This document shows, piece by piece, positions 14,035 through 24,445 of a stretch of 64,000 nt of DNA. The stretch is from NCBI RefSeq assembly GCF_023343835.1, contig NC_064440.1, positions 34,727,537 to 34,791,536 on the forward strand, written 5' to 3'. Numbering within the stretch: position 1 is the first letter of the stretch; the number at the start of each line of letters is the position of its first letter. Under the pieces are notes generated by a model, which saw only the letters and a list, made by a program, of their open reading frames with translations, had not been told where the DNA came from and did no database searches. Origin of the DNA: Lagopus muta (Eukaryota > Chordata > Aves > Galliformes > Phasianidae). Position numbers and translations under genes: made by a program.

Positions 14035-14796
14035 GAAAACAAACAATCATCCAGTATGAGTCAGAAGCTTCTCATAAACAAATAAAAAGCCCACAGACAT
14101 ACTGCAATACAGCCAAAGCTACACATTCAATTCCAGTAGTGCTAAGAGTCACTTTCCTTGCCTGTATTTACTTTCTTAAGTAAAGGAGGGGAAATTAGCA
14201 AATAAAATAGCTGTCTAACGATTAGGCTTACATTCATCATCTGACTATGTAAGCAAATAAAGCTGCTAAACAGGACAATTTATACAGCTCATTCATACCC
14301 ACCCTGCGTTTCCATACTCGCTTCCACAAGCACTGAAGCAACAGAGAAGAAAAACCCACCAAGTTACTCAGTGTTAGAAATGCACTGTCATTTTAATAAC
14401 CCTTCATTTGTGGCATTAGACAGGCTCCAGGTATATCACACATTCCCACAGTAGCCCAAACGTGTCAAAGTAAGAGCCTGTTATTTTATTCCTAACGTTC
14501 ATCACAAGATTCACGCTACATCTATATTCTTACCACAGTTAAATCAGAACTACACATTCACTACCAACAACTCTGGTTCAAGAGCCACCCAGAAGCTTAA
14601 GAAGTTGTTGGTAAAGTCATTCCATATATATTCTCGATTTTAAGAGCCTTTAAATCCAGTTTAAATCTTTTAACTCTAAAAGCTGTTCATCACACTCTAC
14701 TCACAGGCTGGAGAGTTCACAAATACAGCTGAACTTTACCTGCTCATCACATTTAAACACCACATTTTACAGGACAGCAAAAAGGCTCGATATCAG

Positions 14797-15141
14797 CGTA
14801 ATGCTACAACGCAATGGAAAGCACAGCAATAACAGTGAAGCAGCAAAGGCCTATACTGCAGCAAGTGAAAACAAGCCCAAATGGAGCAGCTACTGATACA
14901 GAAACAAAGGAAGAAAGCTTGCTTACCTTCAGAAGGCCACAGGTAGGCAGGGATCTCCAGCAAGAGATGCCCTCGCCTCCACTGCCAACCCTTAAATGAG
15001 GGCTGGGAAGGGTGGATCCTGGCTACAACCCTTCCAATCACTCAGGTACATCGCTTGCACCTGAGCTCCCTTGGGTTGGCCCTGCCTTCCCACCAGGTGC
15101 TCAATCACCACTTCAAGCTGTGACTTACTATTTCCACTACA
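14797..15141 (-). mobile_element. LTR-like dispersed repeat, copy B
   Basis: Second copy of the family at 3,670-4,049, again on the minus strand inside AGAP1 intron 1. It keeps the TATA-like TCATTTAAGGG (14,999-14,989) and the donor CTGAAG|GTAAG (break between 14,927 and 14,926). The segment reading, on the plus strand, GGGTTGGCCCTGCCTTCCCA is shared almost base for base with copy C. The 3' end is shorter than in copies A and C. Apparent open frames across it are by-products of the repeat, not genes. Confidence 0.65.
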
Positions 15142-15225
15142 GTCATGTACTTTTCTCATTGGTAGAGACAGAAATTCTCTGTTGCAATGCCATAGAAAAC
15201 TGAATATTGTTGAGATTTGGAGAAT

Positions 15226-15250
15226 TTTTATTTTATTTTATTTTACTTCT
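15226..15250 (+). repeat. TTTTA-type simple repeat
   Basis: ATTTTATTTTATTTTATTTT, four to five units, between the LTR-like copy B and a CR1 remnant. Simple repeat only. Confidence 0.8.
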
Positions 15251-15282
15251 CAGGCACTGTTCCCAAACTCCATCATTCTCCA

Positions 15283-15402
15283 AAATAGAAAGCGTTGTTT
15301 TCCAGTCCCTTCTTCAGCTTCAGAGACCTTGTCTGAACTCATCCTTCCTGCAGTGAAAGGCCAAAACTGAACACAATATTTGAGGTGCAGTCTCACCAGA
15401 TT
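15283..15402 (-). mobile_element. Probable CR1 remnant
   Basis: The block AAAACTGAACACAATATTTG followed by AGGTGCAGTCTCACCAGA matches the CR1 internal 3' region seen in other avian copies. Flanks are too diverged to set the ends. A TTTTA-rich run (about 15,226-15,250) lies just to the left. Confidence 0.5.
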
Positions 15403-16073
15403 CCCTACGTCTCATTCATCTGATTTAATCACATTAATTTAATCCCCCAGCACAACAACAAAGCCCTTGCTCTCACAAATCTGAAGATCACTGTGCTGTG
15501 AAACTGTTCCCCAGATGCTGTCTCAAGAAGTTACCCTCATGCCATCATCAGCCTCCAAAACCATTCTTAAATGTTTCAGACCCCAAGCGAAGTGATTTTG
15601 TATCATTGATTGGAACGTTTGAAGCATTCCTTTTATCACTTCAAATCCCGTGGAGCGATTCACAGTTTGAAAAGTCACAACAATAAAAACTCTTCAACCC
15701 TGTGAGTGCTACTGAGGTTTAAAGGTGGCACTGTCTTACATAATACTCTCTTCCCCAGGCTTAATTATTTGCTTGCATGGAGATCCATAGATACAACATC
15801 TCTTAAGTCTGTTTCAACAAAATAGCTAAGTAAAAGCAGTGACTGGTATTTAGTATTGAGCATGACCATAATTGTTTTCAAGCTGCAGCTTTGCTACTGC
15901 TCTTAGCAAAAGCTGATTGTAGTACAAGCCTTGGCAGCTTCCCACCAGCTATTCGCAGGCCTGCTGGAAGGCTCAGTTTATTAAAGAGAGTAGACTTTAC
16001 AGCAGCAATTCACCTCTCCTTATCACAGAGTTGGTAAGTTAATGAAGAGAGTCCATATTTTCAATAAATAATC

Positions 16074-16225
16074 AGAATCATAGCATTATCTAGGATGGAA
16101 AAGACCTCAGAGATCACAAGTCCAAGCATCAGTCTGAGCTACTGAACCCCACCACCCAACTATGTCCCCAAGTGCCACATCCACACATCTCAGACACCTC
16201 TGGCAATGAGGACTCCATCACAGCC
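16074..16225 (-). mobile_element. CR1 LINE, 3' fragment
   Basis: Starts ATCAGAATCATAGCATTATC, then GGAAAAGACCTCAGAGATCA, and runs into CCACATCCACACATCTCAGA and a decayed CTCCATCAC block. This is the CR1 3' end in reverse orientation, older than the copy at 12,761. Confidence 0.8.
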
Positions 16226-16456
16226 ATACTCCAGAGAAAATACCACCAAGTCAAAAAGCTGCAAGGAAAGCATGGCCTTGGCAGGTAACAAAACCAGACT
16301 GGAGTCCCATGCCAGTCAGTGGCAGATGCTAACTACCATTCACAAAACATGTATCATTTATTTAACAGGAAAGTTAGCAGAAATCTCTGGAACACAGGTC
16401 TTCTAGGCTGCATGCTGCTTGCTATGACTTCCTGAAGTTTCAAAGCAACAATCCCC

Positions 16457-16501
16457 CCAAAAAAGCCTCAAGAAAAAAAGAAAAAAAAAAACCAAACAAC
16501 C
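16457..16501 (+). repeat. A-rich low-complexity stretch
   Basis: Runs of A interrupted by G and C (AGAAAAAAAGAAAAAAAAAA). It follows no recognisable element. Confidence 0.7.
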
Positions 16502-19247
16502 CACAACCCACAGACCACAAAGGAGATCTTCAAATCGTTTTCAGGGCACTCTCAAAAGAGTTATCCTGAGTCTGGTCACTGGGGTTTTGTTTTAGTAGTA
16601 GAGATCTGAGATACTACTCGCCCTCTCTCTAGTTAGAGAGATCTGCTCTGACCCCACACTGCAGCAGGAACTGTTTTGCTGGGCTCACCCCTGTTGAAAG
16701 GATGCAAACTATCCTTGCTCAAAGCCCGAGGTATCAGTATCTGTTAGTAACAAGTATATCAGCAAAAGTATTTTGATGGACTCTCAGACAAGAAAATCTT
16801 GACACTTCAACTATTTTAAAGCCCCCTTGTGAAGGATTAGAAATCAAGTTTTTGCAGCGCTTCACTTCCTTTCTCTGGGTTTGCATCATTCTTTGAACCT
16901 CGCAACAGCACAGCGCTATGTACGACCTGCCCTTACACATCTATATGCACAAACCAACAATGCAGCATCTTGAAAACCCAAGAGGTTTCTGTCAGTTTAA
17001 AGACCGCTGAAGTCTATTCATGTGTTTGTTTTACACGGTTTCTTCTTCCTCTCCATTCTAAGTACATTCTTCCTCTCCATTCTTAAGTACAATACATATT
17101 TGATATAAGAAGCATCAAATTCTGATCAAGTGTTGATGCATCTATTTGTGGAATTCAACTCACAAGCCACAGAATGCATGAAGGCAGTTTTCACTTAAAG
17201 GCAACAGCCTAACTGACAGCATCTAAAATGTTTCAGCCACTTATTACACGTTTCATACAAAGGAGCCCGTTTTTCTATTTGATTTTGCAGCTCTGAAATG
17301 TAAAAGCCTGAAAGTAAGTGCTTTCAGAATTCTTATACGTGGAACAACTAATGAAGCAGCCCCACACTTCAAATGTGCTTTTACCAGTCATCACACCTAA
17401 GTCAGAATAATACAAGGAAAGAAACCTCTGCGCAAAAAACAACAAATAAAACTCAGGTGTCCATTCAGGACCCAGTTTAGGAACAGTCGGCAGCAGCTGC
17501 TCTTTTAAGGTTATTACCTACAACTCCTGTATTTGACCAGAAAGAACCACTGCTGTTGTAAGACCCATTTAATGTTGTATTATTTCAACTGCCACTGATC
17601 CAGCCAGAGTGCCCAAACACTTCTCTGACAGAGCTCAAATCCTAGAAAGGAATTTGCACTGCCAATGAAACTTTTTTTCTTTTTTTAATGGAAGGCCAAA
17701 TGAGTCGATGACACCGTAATGAAAAAGAAAGGCAGTAAATAAGTAATGTCTTTCCTTCACCAGAAGTCTCAAACTGCTTTAGATTCCAAGCATGTACTCT
17801 TCCAGATCTGTAAAACGTCTCTCAAGCACCGAACTATTACATGAGCTGATCAAGGAGCATATGTTGGTCGGAGTTACAGCTTAAAGCAGCCTGAACTAAT
17901 GAGGCTACATTCTTTAAAGGGTACGGGCTTTTTTCCCCACTGGAAAAAACTGCTTCAGCACTTCGTATTTTCACATCTCAGCCTGTGCCAACTACACCGC
18001 AACTCCTTACTATCAGTGAAAAAAGAGCAATGCCCTGAGCTTAAAGGGCTTTGCACTGCTTGGGAACAATCACTGCAACATCAAACTCTGCAAATCAGCA
18101 AGGACTTCCCAGGCAAAACAAACCCTAACTCCCAAGTTCTTCTCACATGCAATAACAAAGAGGTTTAGCACAGCGTGCAACTTGGTGGAGTTATAACCCA
18201 GGAGCGAAGAGGATTTCTGGGCACTTGTTGTTGAATATATGCAATTTTCACGTATTCAGAGTTACTTGAAGAGCTCTCAGAACAAAACAAAACAAAAAAA
18301 GAGATCTAAAATAGACACTTTTTCTAGATAAATCTTTCCCATGAATCAGATCTACTGGTTCCATGACTCAGTGTACAACGCAAGTTTGACAGCAAATTGT
18401 CTACAGAAATTTTACTCATCAGCTTTGCCTTTGAAACACATTTACAGGCTGCTATTTTGGTTTTACAGCCTCTGAAACTGACAAAGGAACCAAGTTACGG
18501 TTAGGTAACAAATCAGCAATACATGACAAGGCTGACAGCAGTCACATGCTGTGAAGATAACTACACACAATGCTTCACATTCTCCTCCCACTTCAACACA
18601 AACCTGGCTGCACCACTATATCCCATGCATCAACACATCTACAAGCACAAGAACAGGTATTAATTACCACTAAACAGTTTTGGTTTTTTGCTGAAGGACA
18701 TCCTTTAGCCCACAGAAACCCAAACACCAGGGATGCTAAGAAAGGAACAGCACTGCCTGTGTTGTACTTCCCACAATATAAAGTTTCCAGCTCCTCAGTG
18801 AAAGAGGAGAGGGGCAGGAAGGGCTCCCAGGAGCTGACAGCCGCTCACCATCGTTTCGAGGAAGTAAAAGTACATAGGCAACGTGCATAAACCTCCAATG
18901 CCCATTCAGTCCCAGTGCAGCGTGCCTCCAGCGCTGCTGTTCAATGTGTGACAGGCACTGCCAGCCCTGCTGACCCGCTGTGTGCGATGCTAAAGAGGAT
19001 TTCAGCCCCCCTCCCCCCTCCACAAAACGTTGTTGATGGTATTAATGTTTAATACCACGCTGTCTGTTTGTTCGTGCTGCGCTGCTTACCACCCGGATGA
19101 ATAAAGCTGTCTTTCAAGCAACAATCTCAGCCACTTTTTCGTGACATATGCTCTAAGGACAAGACAGGCCAACAAACCGAGATCGCCTTAACCAGCTCTC
19201 CATTTCAGATGTTGTGCATCTTGAACGATGCCTGCTAGCTCGAATAC
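16502..19247. other. Unique intronic sequence near the promoter
   Basis: Contains the 24-bp duplication at 17,043. No other repeat or exon recognised. Intronic enhancers near the promoter are possible but not demonstrable. Confidence 0.6.
17043..17091 (+). repeat. Tandem duplication of a 24-bp unit
   Basis: The unit TTCTTCCTCTCCATTCTAAG plus TACA occurs twice head to tail (17,043-17,066 and 17,067-17,091). The second copy carries one extra T. The near identity suggests a recent local duplication. Confidence 0.9.
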
Positions 19248-19371
19248 CAGAGCTGGGCAAGCTGGTCTGGTATTAAATGTGGAGGTTGGTGGACCTGCCT
19301 GTGGCAGGGGGGTTGGAGATTCACGATCCTTGTGGTCCCTTCCAACCCAGGCCATTCTCAGTTCTGTGAAT
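19248..19371 (+). mobile_element. CR1 LINE, short 3' fragment
   Basis: Reads AAATGTGGAGGTTGGTGGAC, then GGGGGGTTGGAGATTCACGA, then CCCTTCCAACCCAGGCCATT, ending GTTCTGTGAAT. It is the last about 120 bp of CR1 and lies about 270 bp left of the CpG-island edge. Confidence 0.88.
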
Positions 19372-19843
19372 CCCTTCCAAGCAGCGGCAGGCTACCTCCA
19401 CACACAACGCACAGCCTTACATTACCATGCAAAACAACTCCAATCCCTTTTTAAAACACGTGCTCCTAGCCAACCTAGTCCACTCTTTTTACCTGCAGCT
19501 GTAGTTCAGGAAGACACCCGCACACTGCACAACGCAGGCGATTTATTTCGCACACGCTGAGCAGTTCTTTGGGGACAGACGCACGCAGACCTGAGCTCAC
19601 GAGGCTGTTGTCTGCCTCCCGCTTTCACAGCCGCCGTTTTGCGCTCTGCAAAGCAGCCGCACACCTCGTTTACCCAACCGACCGAACCGCGGCGCGCGGC
19701 TCAGAGCCCAGCACCCGACGGCCCCCGTTTTCTCAGCGCCTTCCGCACCATCCCAACAACTTCGCGCTGCCCATCCCCAGCAGGCCGAGGGCCCCGAGGG
19801 AAGGCGGCAGGAGGACGCACGGCCCGGCCGCCCCCCGACTCAC

Positions 19844-20006
19844 CCTCGATGGCGATGACGTGCTCGCGGATCTGGTTCTGCAGCACGGGCTCCTCGACGC
19901 GCTCCAGCAGCTCGTAGATGGAGTAGATGTTGGGGTGCACCGATTCGAAGCGCTGGATCTCGGCGCGGATGGCTGCCGAGTTGGCCAGCTGCTGCTGGTA
20001 GTTCAT
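19844..20006 (-). CDS. AGAP1: AGAP1, first coding exon (N-terminal 54 codons)
   Basis: AGAP1 is a GTPase-activating protein for Arf1 and acts on endosomal and AP-3-dependent membrane traffic. The whole protein has a GTPase-like domain, a split PH domain, an ArfGAP zinc finger and ankyrin repeats. This exon holds only the segment before the GTPase-like domain. The reading begins MNYQQQLANSAAIRAEIQRF, continues through NIYSIYELLERVEEPVLQ and ends at HVIAIE, which matches the AGAP1 N-terminus as I know it. The paralogue AGAP3 has a different N-terminal leader and reads IYDLIERIED in the same place. The ATG at 20,006-20,004 has A at -3. The exon ends GAG G, followed by the donor GTGAGT (19,843-19,838). 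The leftover G starts codon 55, consistent with the Asp expected next in AGAP1. The acceptor exon is outside the window. Only the N-terminus can be judged here. Confidence 0.95.
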
Positions 20007-20141
20007 GGTCCCCCCTTCCCTTCCTTTCCTTTCTTTTTTCCCTCCCCTCCCCGCGCCAGACCTCCGCTCGGGCTGCGCCCTCCGCCTCGCGCCCCGCCGA
20101 GGGGCTCCGGGGCCGCGCGCGCCGCCGCGCCCCGCCCCCTG

Positions 20142-20192
20142 TCACTTCACGGCGGCGGCGGGGCAGGGCGAGCCGGCAGCCCCCGGCCCCAT
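20142..20192 (-). other. Possible upstream ORF in the AGAP1 leader, 16 codons
   Basis: A minus-strand ATG at 20,192-20,190 opens a 16-codon frame reading MGPGAAGSPCPAAAVK, with a stop at 20,144-20,142, about 135 bases before the AGAP1 start. The -3 base is T and the +4 base is G, a middling context. If the transcript starts upstream of 20,192 this could lower AGAP1 translation. Conservation is unknown and a chance occurrence in GC-rich DNA is quite possible. Confidence 0.3.
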
Positions 20193-20413
20193 GGACGGCG
20201 GCGGCGGGGTGGGGCGCCTCGCGGCTCCGGGCCGGCCGCCTCCTTCTCCAACTCCCCTCCCAGCCTCGCCTTCGTGCGCGGCGCCGGAGAACGGCGGCAA
20301 CGGCGCGCTCCCTCTCCGGGACCGGTTCCCCCACCCCCCCCCCGCTCTCGCTCCGCCGCCCCCTACGTCTTTCTCCTCCGCCTGCCTCACGCTCACGCAA
20401 GCCGCACCCCTCG

Positions 20414-20419
20414 CCTTAC
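20414..20419 (-). promoter_or_regulatory. Consensus splice donor on the minus strand (GAG|GTAAGG)
   Basis: The minus strand reads GTGAG then GTAAGG, upstream of the AGAP1 ATG exon. It lies about 42 bases from the plus-strand donor and points the opposite way. If transcription starts near 20,500, a short leader exon could splice from here and skip the coding first exon. No transcript evidence is available. Confidence 0.3.
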
Positions 20420-20461
20420 CTCACCGCGCTGGCCGCACCGCCCCGCGCGCGCGGAGTGAAG

Positions 20462-20467
20462 GTAGGT
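20462..20467 (+). promoter_or_regulatory. Consensus splice donor on the plus strand (AAG|GTAGGT)
   Basis: The plus strand reads GTGAAG then GTAGGT, a strong 5' splice site inside the CpG island and pointing away from AGAP1. It could end the first exon of a divergent transcript. No acceptor or exon 2 can be identified, so it stays a candidate. Confidence 0.35.
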
Positions 20468-20472
20468 GGCTC

Positions 20473-20485
20473 TGGGAAATGTAGG
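20473..20485 (-). promoter_or_regulatory. ZNF143-type (ACTAYRNNNCCCR-like) site
   Basis: The minus strand reads CCTACATTTCCCA, one mismatch from the promoter motif ACTAYRNNNCCCR linked to ZNF143/SBS. It lies directly beside the YY1-type site, inside the CpG island, a common arrangement in bidirectional CpG promoters. Identification is by motif only. Confidence 0.4.
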
Positions 20486-20490
20486 CGGCA

Positions 20491-20502
20491 GCCGCCATCT
20501 TG
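20491..20502 (-). promoter_or_regulatory. YY1-type site (minus strand CAAGATGGCGGC)
   Basis: The minus strand reads CAAGATGGCGGC, the classic promoter-proximal YY1 motif. Such sites usually lie just downstream of the start site and often orient transcription along the ATGGCGGC strand, here the AGAP1 direction. This would put an AGAP1 start at or just right of 20,500. It also contains an ATG (20,498-20,496) opening a 25-codon frame beginning MAAAAYISQS that stops at about 20,421. Confidence 0.6.
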
Positions 20503-20610
20503 GCCTCCCCCCTCTGCCGCGGGGCCGCCCTGAGAAGCGTCAAAGTTGGCCCAAAAAGCGCGTTGGCCTAATTACTGATTGTTACAGTAATTGTTTCCCC
20601 GCTGGCGAGG

Positions 20611-20626
20611 CGCTAATTGGCGCGCT
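20611..20626. promoter_or_regulatory. Inverted CCAAT box overlapping an E2F-like site
   Basis: ATTGG at 20,616-20,620 is CCAAT on the minus strand and runs straight into TTGGCGCGC, which resembles an E2F site. It lies about 110 bases right of the YY1-type site, so it is at a plausible upstream distance for a minus-strand start. Motif evidence only. Confidence 0.35.
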
Positions 20627-20739
20627 TGCAAAATTATCCTCACACAAGATGCTATATTGCACCAAAAGCTTCATCTCGGCCGCAGCAAAAGAGAGAGCGA
20701 TGTTCGAAACAACAGTGCGCTCAGTCAAAATCACCCTGT

Positions 20740-23700
20740 AATAGTAATAAATATCCAGTCAGGATCAATTCCGGGGTAACAAAACACTGCTGCCATTAGC
20801 GCTAACGAGCTTTAAGTAAAACAAGCAGTATTACTTTCACACAGGCTGTACCCGCAGTTGGGAACACACCTCAGGGAGTTCATTTCTGCGATCAATGTTT
20901 GACGGATTTCAGTCCCAAAGCTGTAAAAATGGAAAGTACAACTATCCACCTGTTTCACCAGCAGTTAACTGAATAACATCTATAACAGACTTGTTTTTCT
21001 CCAAGTGCTTGAGCAAATTATTTGCAGACACGACTCTGCAACAACAGCCTTGCAGAGCTGTTCAGGTTTTCAAGGAAAGTTTTTTGTCTTTGGAACCGTC
21101 TGTGAATTTGGGCTGAACCTGGTACTTCTGAAACCGCTCTGGATGTAGTGCAATGAAACATTGAGAATTGCTAGTGTCTTTGGTGTCTCCCTCGCATGAA
21201 TATGACACAAACTGCCCTTATGTCAGCAACCAGTGAAGAGGACAGGGTTGGGGACAGAGAGGAGAGGCCTTGTCCCTGGTACACGGTGGGTGAGGAAGCA
21301 GCAACCAGCAAGCTGGTTTGGTAATTTAAACCAATGTTTTCTTTACCAAAGAAAACTTGGTTTCCCTCAAACCATTATATACTGCCAGTTCTCTCATTCT
21401 GATACCCAAATAGGGAAGTCTTAAATTCAAGATGAGGGTGTGTTCGCTGCTGCATGAGTTGTCTTCTGCTCATTTGAATAACTGGGGGAGAGAGAGCATA
21501 TGTTCATAGCTATCTGTGTTCTCTTCCCTCTTCTTTCTCAATAGAGATTAGTATAATTCTTGTTAGCTTTCTTGGCTCTGTTTTCTAATCCCAGTAGGAA
21601 ACTCCCACTATTTCAATCAGTTAATGGTTTGCAAAAAGCTACTAAATGCAAGCTGTAACACTCATTTTCTTCCCTTTGTCCAGTTCTGGAGCAGAAGCAT
21701 TACCTCTTATCTCTTGGTGCTTCCAGAAATGCCAGAGAGCAGAGAAAATAGTGAGACAGCAGCTTCCATTGCATGTGAGGCTGACCATTTCCACCATGAC
21801 CATATATGTGTTCTAACAGCTCTAAAGTGTATGCTAGTCTAAGACTTGACTATAAACAAATGCAATGATTACATGCAAATAATTGAAACATGAGAATCCT
21901 GTGTTAATATCAGTTTTCTAATTGTGTAAAGCAGTGGGTACTATGAAGGTCATAGAATCATTCAGGTTGGAAAAGACCTCTAAGATCACCTAGTCCAACT
22001 GTCAACCCATCTCACTGTTCCCTCTGACCACGTCTGTCAGTGCCACCTCTCCACTGTTCTGGAACACCTCCAAGGTGACCTTACCACCTCCCTGGGCAGC
22101 TGTGCCACTGCATCCCTGCTCTTTCTGGGAAGAAATTGTTCCTAATATCCAACCTGATTCATAGACCTTCTACAAAGTTTTATGTATCCTGATTTTTTCT
22201 TTTTTGCTGTAGAATAATAGCTTGCATATAGTCTGTGTAAAATTAAAGCAATCAAGCTACTACTGCAGTTTATTCGGTAAGAATGCCATAACAGTAAGTG
22301 ATATTTTCCTATGCTTGTAGCTTGTTTAGCTTTAAATGCTGCTTGTGTTGTGCAGAGTGATGCTGGATACGTTCCTTAGCCATAAAACTCTGCTTTAGGG
22401 AGTCTGACATTAGAAGTTCTCCATCATCCTTCAATGTGGGCTGGGCTTTGGCAGCACTGTGTGAACATTAATAAATCTAGATGTTTTCCTTTGGTCTGGG
22501 CCAAGGCTAGCTTGGGTACTTGACAGCTTTTCCTTCCCTGCTTTTGCCAAAGGCAATATAACCACTGAAACTGGGGCTCATCTCTTAATCTGTGGAGATC
22601 GTGAAACCCAAATAGTTTTTTTCTTACACATGTAGAAGGGCCAATGGGCTTTGTGTAGAGTACAGAGTACACTTCCAAGGCAGATCAGTGCTACGTGCTG
22701 GAGGTGGGGCAGGGCCCAGCTTTCCTTTCTGAGCATGAAAGCTTCCCAAGGATGGTCTTCCCATTGCACCATGCTCCCACAGAGCTGGCTTTGTGGTTAG
22801 ATACATAAGCAAGTGCCATCTGTGCCAACCTCCTACTCCTCCTCCCTATCTGACAAATCCAGTCATTGCCGTGACTACAGAAGGCTAAATTGCATGGTTT
22901 CGTTATGATTTCAGTGCTGAATACCTTCAAAGAATAACAATAAGCGGAAAGCAGCATTGAATCAACATCTCAAACAGATCTCACTCCTCTCAGATGATTT
23001 TGTTTACCCACCTCATTCTATTCCCTGCAGTCTAACTCTACAAAAAGTATAGGAAAAATGTTGAGGAGATGCAATTAGTAAACCTGGTCTTAAAACTTGT
23101 GCACAATTAAATTTGGCTTTTGGAAAGGAGCCCAAACATGTTAGTAAAAACAAGCAGCAGTGGGACCTTAATGAAAGTATGGTTGTAGGAAGCCTCTGTA
23201 GAGAAGTTACAGATTGGGCTCACAATCCATGAAGCTGATATTTATGTACACGTAATGAAGAATTCTCATGGCATTTCTCATGGCACACTGTTACTCTAAC
23301 ACCGTTACATGTTAACTGAAAAGAGTTGAAGCATCCTGATCTGGTCTGTAACAGGATTTAAAGTACATACACTCAAAAATCACAAATAAATAGAGACAGG
23401 GCTGTTTGCAGACCCAGCTGAAGGGGATTTGTTGATAAATGGAGAACAGGAGAACTCCCAGATCATCTGAGGGAGAGTGGCTGTAAGAGAATTCTAGCTG
23501 ACAGTCAGAAGCAACATTTCAGTTAATTTGGACAGTTTCACAGCTTGCTCATGGTCATACACCCTCACCATTCACGTGATGACCATAGGCATGAGCAGTG
23601 TTGTTTTCAGTATGCAGGGTGTGTCAGGAAAAGTATGGGAGATAGGGTGTTAGAGATGCATCATTGTGCCTGCTAACACTGATGCTGCCACAAAGACTGA

Positions 23701-24154
23701 AATCAAAACCAAATAGAAAGCAAATATGGAAACATCAAGTTTTCCAGAATTATTTTTGTCATATTCCACAGTGAAATGTCAGTATGAAACTTAAATAGGT
23801 TAAGCATCCTCTGGTAGTAAATTATGTTATTTTACTGGGTGAAGATTTGGGTTAGTCAGTTACTATTACAGAGTGATTAGATTGCTCAGGAGGCTTTGAA
23901 ACAAATGTAACTAATGAATTAACCTCATTCAGCGTGCAGAATCTATTCTAGGATAATTGCCAACTAGTTCAAACAATACTAATTATGGGGTAGCAACATC
24001 AAGCATTTCTCAAAGCAGTAGCTCATTCCTCAATGTTCCTGTCATAAAGGGGAAAATGCTATTTACACTAAACCTGCTTGGAAAAAATAAAAATAAAGAT
24101 GGGATGGCAAATGTAACCTGCATTTCTGAAAGTTGGAGCAGGAATCAAATCAGA
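20740..24154. other. Upstream flank of AGAP1
   Basis: Plus strand already G/T-rich (T24/A12, G15/C9 at 21,061-21,120 by hand count). Apart from CR1 at 21,950-22,164 nothing is recognised. Confidence 0.6.
21950..22164 (-). mobile_element. CR1 LINE, 3' fragment
   Basis: Begins TCATAGAATCATTCAGGTTG, then AGATCACCTAGTCCAACTGT, then CCACCTCCCTGGGCAGC, and stops after AATATCCAACCTGATT. Standard reverse-oriented CR1 3' end, about 1.2 kb upstream of the CpG island. Confidence 0.92.
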
Positions 24155-24445
24155 CAGGACAGAGCCAGGCTCCTGTCAGATGTGCTCAGTGCCAGTACCA
24201 GAGGCACTGGGCACAAATTGGAGTGCAGAAGGTTCCATCTGACCATCAGCCAGCACTTCTGTGCTGGTGACAGAGCAGTGGCAGAGCCAGATAGATCTCT
24301 GGCTGCCCAGAGAAGCTATGCAATCTCCTCCTTGGACATGTTCAAGAGCCACCTGGATGTGGTGCTGGGCACGCTGCTCTGGGAGTCTCTGCTGGCCAGA
24401 TGGATCCAGAGGTTCCTACCAACCTCATGTTGTAGGTCATGAGGT
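24155..24445 (+). mobile_element. CR1 LINE, 3' fragment
   Basis: Contains GGCACTGGGCACAAATTGGA, AGAAGGTTCCATCTGACCAT, CAGCACTTCTGTGCTGGTGA, TGCCCAGAGAAGCTATG and TGGACATGTTCAAGAGCCAC, the order of blocks in the CR1 3' region. The 161-codon open frame starting at 23,957 runs into it and is not a gene. Confidence 0.88.

Larger units (their letters stand above)
1..19843 (-). other. AGAP1: AGAP1 intron 1 (5' portion, runs off the left edge)
   Basis: This follows from the donor at 19,843. The intron begins there and no later AGAP1 coding exon is recognisable down to position 1. Long first introns are usual for this gene. The plus strand is rich in A and C here (for example A30/T9 at 17,401-17,460 and C25/G9 at 5,401-5,460, counted by hand), which agrees with transcription of the minus strand. 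The content is unique sequence with CR1 fragments and two LTR-like copies, listed separately. No nested gene or structured RNA was recognised. Confidence 0.85.
20007..20500 (-). promoter_or_regulatory. AGAP1: AGAP1 5' leader / core promoter
   Basis: Sequence immediately upstream of the AGAP1 ATG. The 40-odd bases next to the start codon (20,007-20,050) are nearly pure pyrimidine on the plus strand, so the mRNA leader would end in a long purine tract. Further up are two short CGG/CCG runs (near 20,150 and 20,196) and a run of ten C at about 20,334-20,343, flanked by another C run, giving G-quadruplex potential on the transcript strand. How much is transcribed depends on an unknown start site. 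Confidence 0.7.
19510..20730. promoter_or_regulatory. CpG island over AGAP1 promoter, 5' leader and first exon
   Basis: CpG dinucleotides are rare in the surrounding 64 kb but dense here, with the core between about 19,640 and 20,560 and a weaker shoulder to about 20,730. The island covers the AGAP1 start codon and donor. Its right side holds candidate sites for YY1, a ZNF143-type factor and an E2F/CCAAT pair. No TATA box is evident, which fits a dispersed housekeeping-type promoter. The exact transcription start cannot be read from sequence. The edges were judged by eye. Confidence 0.9.

Noticed and set aside
19840..20400. 186-codon minus-strand frame overlapping the AGAP1 start in another frame
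   Set aside because: It begins at TTG, not ATG, and is Arg/Gly-rich composition noise. The AGAP1 frame explains the conserved coding sequence.
19569..20459. 296-codon plus-strand open frame across the CpG island
   Set aside because: It is antisense to the AGAP1 exon and made of Pro/Arg/Ala-rich low-complexity sequence, which GC-rich DNA keeps open by chance. It shows no domain.
23957..24442. 161-codon plus-strand frame
   Set aside because: More than half lies in a CR1 3' fragment and the rest has no recognisable features.
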